A DNA stretch of 5,274 nt from Paracoccaceae bacterium (lineage in GTDB: Bacteria > Pseudomonadota > Alphaproteobacteria > Rhodobacterales > Rhodobacteraceae), in assembly GCA_007128995.1 (NCBI GenBank), contig SKWJ01000138.1, positions 1 to 5,274 of the forward strand. The letters are read 5' to 3'. Of the stretch, positions 1-5,274 are shown piece after piece. Below the pieces are notes generated by a model. The model saw only the letters and a list, made by a program, of their open reading frames with translations, searched no databases and had not been told where the DNA came from. Position 1 is the stretch's first letter; each line of letters starts with the position of its first letter. A program made the position numbers and the translations under genes.

Positions 1-290
1 AGGGGGAGCGCAGCCACTGGCACCGCGTCGACGCCACCGAGATCTGGCACTATCACGCCGGCGCGGCGCTGGATCTGTCCATGGCGCCGCAGGACAGCGG
101 GCCGGCGGTCATCCACCGGCTGGGGCCGGACCTGATGTCGGGGCAGATGCCGCAGATGATCGTGCCGGCCGGCTACTGGCAGGCCGCGCGGCCCGCGGGG
201 GGCTGGACGCTGGTGGGCTGCACCGTCTCGCCGGGGTTCAGCTTTCAGGGGTTCGAACTGGCACCGCCGGGCTTCGACATACCGCAGTGA
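1..290 (+). CDS. DUF985 / cupin_5 family protein, C-terminal part (5' end outside the window)
   Basis: The reading frame is open from base 3 to the TGA at 288-290, giving 95 residues of a protein whose N-terminus lies off the left edge. The segment has the signature of the DUF985 (cupin_5) family: SHWHRVDATEIWHYHAG near its start, then a HRLG strand, VPAGYWQAARP, WTLVGCTVSPGF and a closing FELAPPGF. This family folds as a small double-stranded beta-barrel cupin (a yeast relative is YML079w). Full-length members are about 130-170 residues, so roughly 40-70 residues are missing. The His, Glu and Tyr residues of the WHRVDATEIWHYH stretch line the cupin pocket in relatives, but no reaction is firmly established for the family. 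An internal ATG at 81 is in frame but would remove the conserved first strands, so it is not a credible start. Family assignment is confident; function is unknown. Confidence 0.88.
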   Translation, partial: GERSHWHRVDATEIWHYHAGAALDLSMAPQDSGPAVIHRLGPDLMSGQMPQMIVPAGYWQAARPAGGWTLVGCTVSPGFSFQGFELAPPGFDIPQ

Positions 291-293
291 CCA

Positions 294-316
294 CCCCCCG
301 CCGGCGGACCGGGGGG
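294..316 (+). terminator. GC hairpin between the DUF985 and usp genes, possible weak terminator
   Basis: CCCCCCG (294-300) can pair perfectly with CGGGGGG (310-316) around a 9-base loop, starting 3 bases after the DUF985 stop codon. The position fits a terminator. However, only a GCTTG follows instead of a T-tract, so intrinsic termination is uncertain. It may simply stabilise the 3' end or reduce readthrough into the stress-protein gene. Confidence 0.4.
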
Positions 317-341
317 GCTTGCGTGAACGGGAGGGACAGGG

Positions 342-755
342 ATGTATGCCAAGATCATCGTGCCGGTGGCACTGGGCGGGACCGGGGTCGGCCGCGGGCT
401 GGTGGAACGCGCGCGCGCCTTGCTGGACCGCGGCGGCAGCATCGTCCTGGTCCATGTGATGGAGCCGCTGCCGCCCTATCTGGCGGCCACCCTGCCGCGC
501 GAACAACTGTCCGGCCGGCGGCGCGATGTGCTGCGCAAGCTCGAATCGCTGGGCGCGGCGGCGGGCAAGATCCCTGTCGACCATGACGTGCGCGAGGGCA
601 ACGCGCCCAGCAACATCCTGGCCGCCGCCAAGGACCATGGCGCGGACCTGATCCTGATCGGGTCGCATGTGCCGGGGTTCTCGGACTATTTCCTCGGCTC
701 CACCGCCGCGCGGGTGGTGCGCCACGCCCAGTGCTCGGTGCTGGTGGAGCGCTGA
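342..755 (+). CDS. Universal stress protein, UspA superfamily (UspF-like)
   Basis: This encodes a 137-residue single-domain universal stress protein, the usual length for the family. These cytosolic proteins dimerise, and many bind ATP; expression usually rises under starvation, oxidative or redox stress. The first beta strand is YAKIIVPVA (2-10), followed by VLVHVMEPLPPY and, after REGNAPSNILAAAKDHGADLILIGSH, the C-terminal nucleotide-loop region: Gly107-Ser-His, Gly112, then Gly119-Ser120 in DYFLGSTAARVVRHA. This end closely resembles E. coli UspF (SHRP...[22 protein letters not shown]), from memory. The Asp that often ends the first strand (VPID/VPVD) is Ala10 here, which may alter nucleotide binding. 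A GGGAGGGA sequence at 329-336 lies 5 bases before the ATG and supports this start. It is 51 bp downstream of the DUF985 gene with a hairpin between, so it may have its own promoter, though none is clear. The target process is unknown. Confidence 0.93.
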   Translation: MYAKIIVPVALGGTGVGRGLVERARALLDRGGSIVLVHVMEPLPPYLAATLPREQLSGRRRDVLRKLESLGAAAGKIPVDHDVREGNAPSNILAAAKDHGADLILIGSHVPGFSDYFLGSTAARVVRHAQCSVLVER

Positions 756-787
756 GGCGACGCGCGCAGGCCGCAATCCGTCGCCTC
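754..787. repeat. Perfect 9-bp inverted repeat just after usp
   Basis: GAGGCGACG (754-762) is the exact reverse complement of CGTCGCCTC (779-787), with a 16-base loop. The left arm begins inside the usp stop codon (TGA 753-755). No T-run follows. It may act as a terminator-like or mRNA-stabilising hairpin, or as an operator for the downstream gene; the sequence alone does not decide. Confidence 0.6.
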
Positions 788-803
788 CGGGCCTCGGCGC
801 CCG
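788..803. repeat. Second perfect inverted repeat, abutting the first
   Basis: CGGGC (788-792) pairs exactly with GCCCG (799-803) around a 6-base loop. It starts at the base after the first hairpin ends, so the two could stack coaxially in RNA. It is followed by the pyrimidine run CCCTCTCC rather than by T residues. The rest of the gap (about 804-835) shows no convincing -35/-10 pair. Confidence 0.45.
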
Positions 804-835
804 CCCTCTCCGCGCTAGGACTGGTACGAAGCCAC

Positions 836-843
836 GAGAGGGG
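836..843 (+). promoter_or_regulatory. Ribosome binding site that fixes the ASKHA protein start
   Basis: GAGAGGGG lies 6 bases before the ATG at 850. The same frame stays open back to 667 inside usp, but only from 850 does the protein begin with a typical ferredoxin-domain strand. This site therefore selects 850. Confidence 0.75.
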
Positions 844-849
844 ACAGGC

Positions 850-2841
850 ATGACGGACGCGCTGGTGGTGTTCACCCCCTCGGGCAAGCGGGGGCGGTTT
901 GCCTCCGGCACGCCGGTTCTGGCGGCGGCGCGCCAGCTTGGGGTGGACCTCGATTCGGTCTGCGGCGGGCGCGGCATCTGCGGGCGCTGCCAGATCGGCG
1001 CGGCGCAGGCCCTGACCCCCCCCAACGCGGTGGAGGCGCGCTACGCCGCCAAGCGGGACCTCGCGCCCGACCGCCGGCTGGGGTGCCAGGCCTGCGTGCA
1101 GGGCGACACGGTCATCGACGTGCCCGCGGACTCGCAGGTCCACCGCCAGGTCGTCCGCAAGGACGCCTCCAGCCGCCCCATGGTGATGGACCCCGCCACG
1201 CGGCTTTATCTGCTGGAGGTGGCGGAGCCCGACATGCACGAACCCTCGGGCGATTTCGAGCGGCTGGCGCGTGCGCTGCGGGAGCAGTGGGATATCAGCG
1301 GCCTGCAGCCAGATATTCAGGTCCTGCAGGAACTTCAGCCCGCCCTGCGCGAAGGCGGCTGGCGCGTCACCGTGGCGGTCCACCGCGGCCACCGCGACCC
1401 GACCCCGCGGCTGACGGGCATCTGGCCCGGCTTCCATGCCCAGGGGGCCTTCGGGCTGGCCATCGACCTTGGTTCCACCACCATCGCGGCGCATCTGACC
1501 GACCTGACCGACGGCTCCGTGCGCACCGCGGCCGGCGTGATGAACCCCCAGATCCGCTTCGGCGAGGATCTGATGAGCCGCGTCTCCTTCGCCATGATGA
1601 CCCCCGGCGGGGCCGCGCAGATGACGGCCGCGGTGCGCACGGCGCTGGCGGACCTCGCCACCGACCTTGCCCGCGACGCAGGCATCGCAGCCTGCAGCGT
1701 GCTGGAGGCCGTGGTCGTCTGCAACCCGGTGATGCACCACCTGCTCCTCGGCCTCGACCCGGTGGAGCTGGGACAGGCGCCCTTCGCGCTGGCGACCTCC
1801 GGCGCGCTGGAGGGGGCGGCGCGCGACTTCGGGCTGGGCGGCATCGCGCCCGGCGCGCGCGCCTATCTGCTGCCCTGCATCGCCGGCCATGTCGGGGCCG
1901 ATGCCGCCGCCGTCGCCCTGTCGGAGGCGCCCGAACGCTCCCGCGACCTCGTGCTGGTCGTCGATGTCGGCACCAACGCGGAGATCCTGCTGGGCAACAC
2001 CACCCGGGTCCTCGCCTGCTCCTCCCCCACAGGTCCCGCGTTCGAGGGCGCGCAGATCAGCGCCGGCCAGCGCGCCGCCCCCGGCGCCATCGAGCGGGTG
2101 CGCATCGACCCCGTGACCAAGGCCCCGCGCTTTCGCGTGATCGGCTGCGAGCTCTGGTCGGACGATCCCGCCTTCCCCGCCGACCAGCCCGTGACCGGCA
2201 TCTGCGGCTCGGGCATCATCGAGGCGGTGGCGGAGATGCGCATGGCCGGCCTTGTGGATGCCTCCGGACTGATCGGGTCGGCCGAACAGACCGGCACCGC
2301 GCGCTGCTTGCCGGAGGGGCGGACGCACAGCTACCTGCTGCACGACGGGACAGACAGGGGCGGGCCGCGCATCGCCGTCACGCAGGGCGACATCCGCGCG
2401 ATCCAGCTTGCGAAATCCGCTCTCTATGCCGGGGCGCGGCTGCTGATGGATGATTTCGGCGTGGACCGGGTGGACCGGGTGGTGCTTGCCGGCGCCTTCG
2501 GGGCCCATGTCTCGGCGCTGCATGCGCTGGTGCTGGGGATGATCCCGGATGTGGCGGTGGAGCGTGTGACTTCGGCGGGCAATGCGGCCGGGACGGGGGC
2601 GCGCATGGCGCTGTGCTCGCGCGACGCGCGGGCGGAGGTCGAGCGGCTGGTGGGCCGCATCCACAAGGTGGAGACCGCCATCGAGCCACGCTTTCAGGAA
2701 CATTTCGTGGCCGCCAACGCCCTGCCCCACGCCACCGCCCCCTTCGACGGGCTGCGCGCACACACCCCCCTGCCCGACCTCAGCTTCAACCGTGCAGCCC
2801 CCGGCGCCGATGGCCGCCGCCGCCGCCGCGCCCCCGCCTGA
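850..2841 (+). CDS. [2Fe-2S] ferredoxin-ASKHA ATPase, RACo/RamA-type corrinoid-protein reductive activator (DUF4445)
   Basis: This 663-residue protein has the full layout of the reductive activators of corrinoid proteins. These use ATP and a low-potential electron to return an inactive Co(II) corrinoid to methyl-accepting Co(I) in the cytoplasm. An N-terminal ferredoxin domain (about 1-95) carries Cys38-x5-Cys44-x2-Cys47 and Cys79 as [2Fe-2S] ligands; Cys82 is an extra nearby cysteine. A linker and middle region lead to the ASKHA ATPase part: AIDLGSTTIAAHL (Asp206, phosphate-1 type), VVDVGTNAEILLGN (Asp372), GICGSGIIEA (450-459), and LAGAFGAH (Gly548-Gly551), followed by SAGNAAGTGARMAL. The family C-terminal motif VETAIEPRFQEHFVAANALP is present. 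A further 30 or so residues form an unusual Pro/Ala tail ending in five arginines. The start follows a good ribosome site. No corrinoid protein or methyltransferase gene is in the window, so its partner is unknown. It could serve a distant methylamine, glycine betaine or methionine-synthase-like system. The domain assignment is very secure; the exact substrate is not. Confidence 0.93.
   Translation: MTDALVVFTPSGKRGRFASGTPVLAAARQLGVDLDSVCGGRGICGRCQIGAAQALTPPNAVEARYAAKRDLAPDRRLGCQACVQGDTVIDVPADSQVHRQVVRKDASSRPMVMDPATRLYLLEVAEPDMHEPSGDFERLARALREQWDISGLQPDIQVLQELQPALREGGWRVTVAVHRGHRDPTPRLTGIWPGFHAQGAFGLAIDLGSTTIAAHLTDLTDGSVRTAAGVMNPQIRFGEDLMSRVSFAMMTPGGAAQMTAAVRTALADLATDLARDAGIAACSVLEAVVVCNPVMHHLLLGLDPVELGQAPFALATSGALEGAARDFGLGGIAPGARAYLLPCIAGHVGADAAAVALSEAPERSRDLVLVVDVGTNAEILLGNTTRVLACSSPTGPAFEGAQISAGQRAAPGAIERVRIDPVTKAPRFRVIGCELWSDDPAFPADQPVTGICGSGIIEAVAEMRMAGLVDASGLIGSAEQTGTARCLPEGRTHSYLLHDGTDRGGPRIAVTQGDIRAIQLAKSALYAGARLLMDDFGVDRVDRVVLAGAFGAHVSALHALVLGMIPDVAVERVTSAGNAAGTGARMALCSRDARAEVERLVGRIHKVETAIEPRFQEHFVAANALPHATAPFDGLRAHTPLPDLSFNRAAPGADGRRRRRAPA
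2461..2478 (+). repeat. Tandem 9-bp duplication inside the ASKHA gene
   Basis: GTGGACCGG occurs twice in succession, in frame, encoding Val-Asp-Arg-Val-Asp-Arg just before the VVLAGAFG strand. It looks like a small in-frame duplication that keeps the frame and the downstream motif intact. Confidence 0.5.
2813..2827 (+). repeat. GCC trinucleotide run encoding the arginine tail
   Basis: Five consecutive GCC units, read in the CGC frame, give Arg656-Arg660 close to the ASKHA protein C-terminus. Slippage by whole units would only change the number of arginines. Confidence 0.6.
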
Positions 2842-2846
2842 CCCGC

Positions 2847-2876
2847 TTTACCTGCATCCGAAATGCGGCTTATCCT
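2847..2876 (+). promoter_or_regulatory. Candidate sigma70-like promoter for the coxG-like gene
   Basis: Within the 60-bp gap, TTTACC (2847-2852) and TATCCT (2871-2876) are 18 bp apart. Each matches four of six positions of the TTGACA/TATAAT consensus, in one of the few less GC-rich patches. A transcript would start about 6-8 bases later and leave only a short leader before the ribosome site. This is a weak match, and cotranscription from the ASKHA gene is equally possible. Confidence 0.25.
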
Positions 2877-2888
2877 GCGCCTGCCATC

Positions 2889-2896
2889 AGGGAGGG
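2889..2896 (+). promoter_or_regulatory. Ribosome binding site that fixes the coxG-like start
   Basis: AGGGAGGG lies 5 bases before the ATG at 2902. An in-frame ATG also exists at 2863, but it has no such site, and the 13 extra residues are not family-like. The site supports 2902. Confidence 0.75.
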
Positions 2897-2901
2897 CCAC
2901 C

Positions 2902-3357
2902 ATGGAATTGACAGGCAGCCGCGTGATCGCGGCGGACCGCATGACGGTCTGGGATCACCTCAACGACCCCGACACGCTGCGGGAATCCATCCCCGGCTGC
3001 CAGGATCTGTCAGGCTCGGCCGAGGACGGCTTCGCGGCCACTGTGACCCAGAAGATCGGCCCGGTGAAGGCGACCTTCAGGGGCACCGTCACCCTGTCGG
3101 ATGTGGTCGCGGGGGAAAGCTACCGCATCGCCGGCGAGGGGTCGGGCGGCGTGGCAGGCTTCGCCCGCGGCGCCGCGCGCGTGCGCCTGACGGAGGTCCC
3201 CGAGGGCACCGAGCTGACCTACGAGGTCGAGGCCCATGTCGGCGGCAAGATCGCCCAGCTCGGCGCCCGGCTGATCAACGGCGCGGCGCGCAAGATGGCC
3301 GACCAGTTCTTCGACAACTTCCAGGCCCATGTGGAGAAGCCCGGCGACGCCGCCTGA
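2902..3357 (+). CDS. CoxG-like SRPBCC family protein (carbon monoxide dehydrogenase subunit G family)
   Basis: This 151-residue protein begins MELTGSRVIAADRMTVWDHLNDP and continues LRESIPGCQDL, the characteristic opening of CoxG-type START/Bet v1 (SRPBCC) proteins. It then has KIGPVKATFRGTVTLSDV, a glycine-rich GEGSGG turn, TELTYEVEAHVGGKIAQLGARLI, and the C-terminal helix ARKMADQFFDNFQAHVE. The fold makes a deep hydrophobic cavity. In CO-oxidising bacteria CoxG helps couple CO dehydrogenase to the membrane, and homologues also sit beside other xanthine-oxidase-family enzymes. Longer CoxG proteins carry a linker and a C-terminal membrane segment; this one ends after the SRPBCC helix and has no hydrophobic anchor. 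No cox or other molybdenum hydroxylase gene is visible. It lies 60 bp after the ASKHA gene on the same strand and ends 6 bp from the convergent PLD gene. The family is clear; the ligand and partner are not. Confidence 0.9.
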   Translation: MELTGSRVIAADRMTVWDHLNDPDTLRESIPGCQDLSGSAEDGFAATVTQKIGPVKATFRGTVTLSDVVAGESYRIAGEGSGGVAGFARGAARVRLTEVPEGTELTYEVEAHVGGKIAQLGARLINGAARKMADQFFDNFQAHVEKPGDAA

Positions 3358-3363
3358 TCCCTC

Positions 3364-4890
3364 CTAAAGAAAGCGGTGGATCGGCAGATGCCCGATCCCC
3401 CAGGACGCGCCCCGGCGCAGCGCGCAGGCCCCGGGTTCGTGCAGCACCGGCGCGCCCGGCCCGTGCGGCCCGTCGGTCCAGCGCAGCCGGCCGCCCGCGA
3501 TCTGCACCGCATAGGCGCGGTCCGGGCGCGACAGCCGGTCGATCTCGCCCTCCAGCGCGGCCATCAGGGCGGGGTCGTCGAACAGCACCCCCGCCTCGAT
3601 GTTCAGCCAGGCCGAGCGCAGGTCGAAGTTGAACGACCCGATGAAGCCGCGCTGCCCGTCCACGGTGAAGATCTTGGAATGCAGCATCGCCGCGCGCGGG
3701 CCGGCCAGACGCTCGGGCGGGGCGTATTCGCGAAGCCGCACCCCCGCCGCCATCAGCGGCCGGCGATAGCGGCGATAGGCGCCGTGCACGGTCAGGTGGT
3801 TGGTGACGGCCAGCGCGTTGGTCAGCACCTCCACCGCCACGCCGCCGGCGGCCAGCGCGCCCAGCTCGCGCATCCCCTCCTGGCCGGGGACGAAATAGGG
3901 CGTCACGATGCGCAGCCGGCGGGTGGCCCCGCGCATGGCCGGCACCAGGGCGGTGGGCATCCACCCCTCGCGCCCGCGCCCCAGCGCCTTTTCGGGCGGA
4001 TCGGCGATCAGCTGCGCGCCCGTGCTCCAGCTCAGGTCCGGGGGCACGGGCGGGACGCCCCCGGCGGCGCCCAGGATCTCGCAGGCTTCGGGGCGGGCCG
4101 CGGCCTCCTCCAGCCGGGCGCGGAAACGCTCCAGCCCGGCCTCGTAGTCGCGCCAGAACGCCGCGATCGGCAGCGCCTGGTCGCTGTTCCAATAGGCATC
4201 GAACAGCCCGGCGGCGGCCAGAGCCAGCGGCCCGGCCATCACCAGGTCGGCGTCGCGCACGGGGCGCTTGCGCGGGGTGGGGACGTCGAAATACTCGTCC
4301 CCGATGTTGCGCCCGCCGGTGATCGCCAGCCGCGCATCCGCGATCCAGAACTTCGCATGCATCCGGCGGTTGAAGCGCACCGCCATCAGCAGCATCTCGA
4401 TGCCGCGGCGCACCGCCGTGCCGCGGTTGCGCACCGGGTTGAACAGCCGCACCTCCACGCCGGGGTGGCCGTTGAGCGCACGGAACTTCGGATCGAACCC
4501 CTGCACGTTCACATCATCGAGCAGCAGCCGCACCCGCACGCCGCGGTCTGCCGCCGCCAGCAGCTCGCGCGCCAAGAGCCGCCCCGTCAGGTCGTCGCGC
4601 CAGATGTAGCTGACCATGTCCAGGCTGCGCCCCGCCGCGCGCAGGCTGGCCAGCCGGGCGGCGAAGGCCGCGCGGTTGTCGAACAGGAAGCCAAGCCCGC
4701 TGGCGCCCGGACGGGCCGCCTGCACCGGCGCCAGCGCCCGGTCCAGCACGGTGTCGCCTTCGGCCAGCGGCAGGGTGTGGGTGGGCGCCCCCAGCGCCTG
4801 CCGCGCGAACCGCCCGTAGGAGTAGAGCGCGAGATACGAGGCCGCGGCGAACAGCCCGGCCAGCGCCACTAGCCAGACCAGCAGCGTCAT
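3364..4890 (-). CDS. Phospholipase D superfamily protein, ClsC-type cardiolipin synthase-like
   Basis: This 508-residue protein is read right to left from ATG (4890-4888) to TAG (3366-3364). Residues 2-24 form one hydrophobic N-terminal membrane segment. Two PLD phosphodiesterase (HKD) motifs follow: His178-x-Lys180-x4-Asp185 with GGRNIGDEYF, and His404-x-Lys406-x4-Asp411 with IGSFNFD. Further landmarks are SYIWRDDLTGRLL, RGVRVRLLLDD, VRLFNP, VTPYFVP and the closing LRWTDG segment. These match the layout of E. coli ClsC (YmdC), which makes cardiolipin by phosphatidyl transfer. Both catalytic triads are intact, so an active transferase or lipase at the inner membrane is likely. A substrate other than phosphatidylglycerol/phosphatidylethanolamine cannot be excluded. 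The frame stays open upstream to 5121, but that part is low-complexity Arg/Pro sequence overlapping the EEP gene. The ATG at 4890 starts directly with the membrane segment, though no strong ribosome site is visible. The EEP gene ends 28 bp upstream, suggesting one operon. Confidence 0.9.
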   Translation of the reverse strand: MTLLVWLVALAGLFAAASYLALYSYGRFARQALGAPTHTLPLAEGDTVLDRALAPVQAARPGASGLGFLFDNRAAFAARLASLRAAGRSLDMVSYIWRDDLTGRLLARELLAAADRGVRVRLLLDDVNVQGFDPKFRALNGHPGVEVRLFNPVRNRGTAVRRGIEMLLMAVRFNRRMHAKFWIADARLAITGGRNIGDEYFDVPTPRKRPVRDADLVMAGPLALAAAGLFDAYWNSDQALPIAAFWRDYEAGLERFRARLEEAAARPEACEILGAAGGVPPVPPDLSWSTGAQLIADPPEKALGRGREGWMPTALVPAMRGATRRLRIVTPYFVPGQEGMRELGALAAGGVAVEVLTNALAVTNHLTVHGAYRRYRRPLMAAGVRLREYAPPERLAGPRAAMLHSKIFTVDGQRGFIGSFNFDLRSAWLNIEAGVLFDDPALMAALEGEIDRLSRPDRAYAVQIAGGRLRWTDGPHGPGAPVLHEPGACALRRGASWGIGHLPIHRFL

Positions 4891-4918
4891 GGCCGCGCCG
4901 GCCCGCCGCGCGCGGGCA

Positions 4919-5274
4919 TCACCCGGCCTCCTCCGGGGCAGGCTGCGCGTCCCGCGCCCCCGGCAGCCGCAGCCACGCCTTGATCGGCAAGTGGTCCGAG
5001 GCGATGCGCGCAAGCGGGCTGTCGTGGCGCGCGACATGCAGCACCTCGGCGCAGGGGCTGGCCATGATGCGGTCCAGCGCCAGCACGGGGAACTGCGCGG
5101 GAAAGCTCGGGACCGGGGCATGGGCGCCCTTGCGCGCCGCCAGCGGCGCCAGCGAGGAGCGCCGAGACAGCCGCCACTCGTTCAGATCGCCCATCAGCAG
5201 CGTGCTGCGCCCGTCGTCGCCCGTCCCCAGCGCCGTCAGCAGCGCCTGCGTCTGCAACAGCCGCGAGGCACGCA
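4919..5274 (-). CDS. Endonuclease/exonuclease/phosphatase (EEP) family protein, C-terminal part (5' end outside the window)
   Basis: The minus-strand frame is open from the right edge to the TGA at 4921-4919, giving 117 residues of a protein whose N-terminal half lies outside. It shows the second half of the EEP (exonuclease III/DNase I-like) fold: LLMGDLNEW, carrying the Asp and Asn that bind metal and phosphate; FPVLALDRIM, with the conserved Asp; and IASDHLPI, with the catalytic Asp-His pair. These enzymes cleave phosphodiesters or phosphomonoesters in nucleic acids, lipids or small molecules using Mg2+. The SFPAQFPVLALDRI form resembles YbhP-like members rather than DNA-repair Xth. A TTG at 5257 could be read as a start, but it would remove the N-terminal catalytic residues, and the frame continues upstream, so the gene is cut by the window edge. 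It lies 28 bp upstream of the PLD gene, and the pair parallels ybhP-clsB of E. coli. Substrate is unknown. Confidence 0.88.
   Translation of the reverse strand, partial: RASRLLQTQALLTALGTGDDGRSTLLMGDLNEWRLSRRSSLAPLAARKGAHAPVPSFPAQFPVLALDRIMASPCAEVLHVARHDSPLARIASDHLPIKAWLRLPGARDAQPAPEEAG

Noticed and set aside
667..849. Upstream extension of the ASKHA frame into usp
   Set aside because: The extra residues are not ferredoxin-like, and a good ribosome site sits just before the ATG at 850.
756..849. Possible cobalamin or SAM-type riboswitch upstream of the corrinoid activator
   Set aside because: The gap is too short for a cobalamin riboswitch, and no convincing B12-box-like or SAM-II core sequence was found. 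A GAAGCCAC string near 828-835 is only a chance-level resemblance. A covariance-model search against Rfam would settle it.
355..2763. Very long open frame (802 codons) on the minus strand opposite usp and the ASKHA gene
   Set aside because: It is rich in His/Arg/Gly/Ala with no recognisable domain and lies opposite two clearly conserved proteins. Long antisense frames are expected in DNA of this GC content.
3354..3384. GATCC/GGATC inverted repeat across the convergent gene ends
   Set aside because: The stem is only 5 perfect base pairs (7 with a wobble) with a 17-base loop and no T-run, too weak to call a bidirectional terminator.
3376..4872. 498-codon open frame on the plus strand opposite the PLD gene
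   Set aside because: Its composition is Arg/His/Gln/Pro-rich without motifs, while the minus strand has two intact HKD motifs. It is an antisense shadow of a GC-rich gene.
4891..5121. 77-residue upstream extension of the PLD frame
   Set aside because: It overlaps the EEP coding region and encodes Arg/Pro/Cys-rich low-complexity sequence. The membrane segment begins directly at the ATG at 4890.

Overview
The window is very GC-rich (roughly 70% by eye) and densely coding, with short gaps. Its protein families and their variants suggest an alphaproteobacterium, most likely from the Rhodobacterales (Paracoccus/Rhodovulum/Roseobacter relatives). The organism call is inferred from base composition and the look of the proteins, not from a marker gene.

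Layout. Plus strand, left to right: the C-terminal part of a DUF985/cupin_5 protein (1-290); a 137-residue UspF-like universal stress protein (342-755); a 94-bp gap holding two back-to-back perfect inverted repeats; a 663-residue [2Fe-2S]/ASKHA (DUF4445, RACo/RamA-type) corrinoid-protein reductive activator (850-2841); and a 151-residue CoxG-like SRPBCC protein (2902-3357). Minus strand, read right to left: the C-terminal part of an endonuclease/exonuclease/phosphatase (EEP) protein (5274-4919), then a 508-residue phospholipase D/ClsC-type cardiolipin synthase-like protein (4890-3364). The two groups converge, and the coxG-like and PLD genes end only 6 bp apart.

How the genes may work together. 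The EEP and PLD genes are probably one transcription unit for membrane lipid metabolism, resembling the ybhP-clsB pair of Escherichia coli. The plus-strand genes are not obviously one pathway. The ASKHA protein would normally re-reduce a corrinoid protein inactivated to Co(II), but no corrinoid protein or methyltransferase lies in the window. Its nearest co-directional partner is a CoxG-like protein, a family usually tied to CO dehydrogenase-type molybdenum hydroxylases, and no such enzyme is present either. No RNA genes, mobile elements or CRISPR arrays were seen. There is no gene-free stretch longer than about 94 bp.
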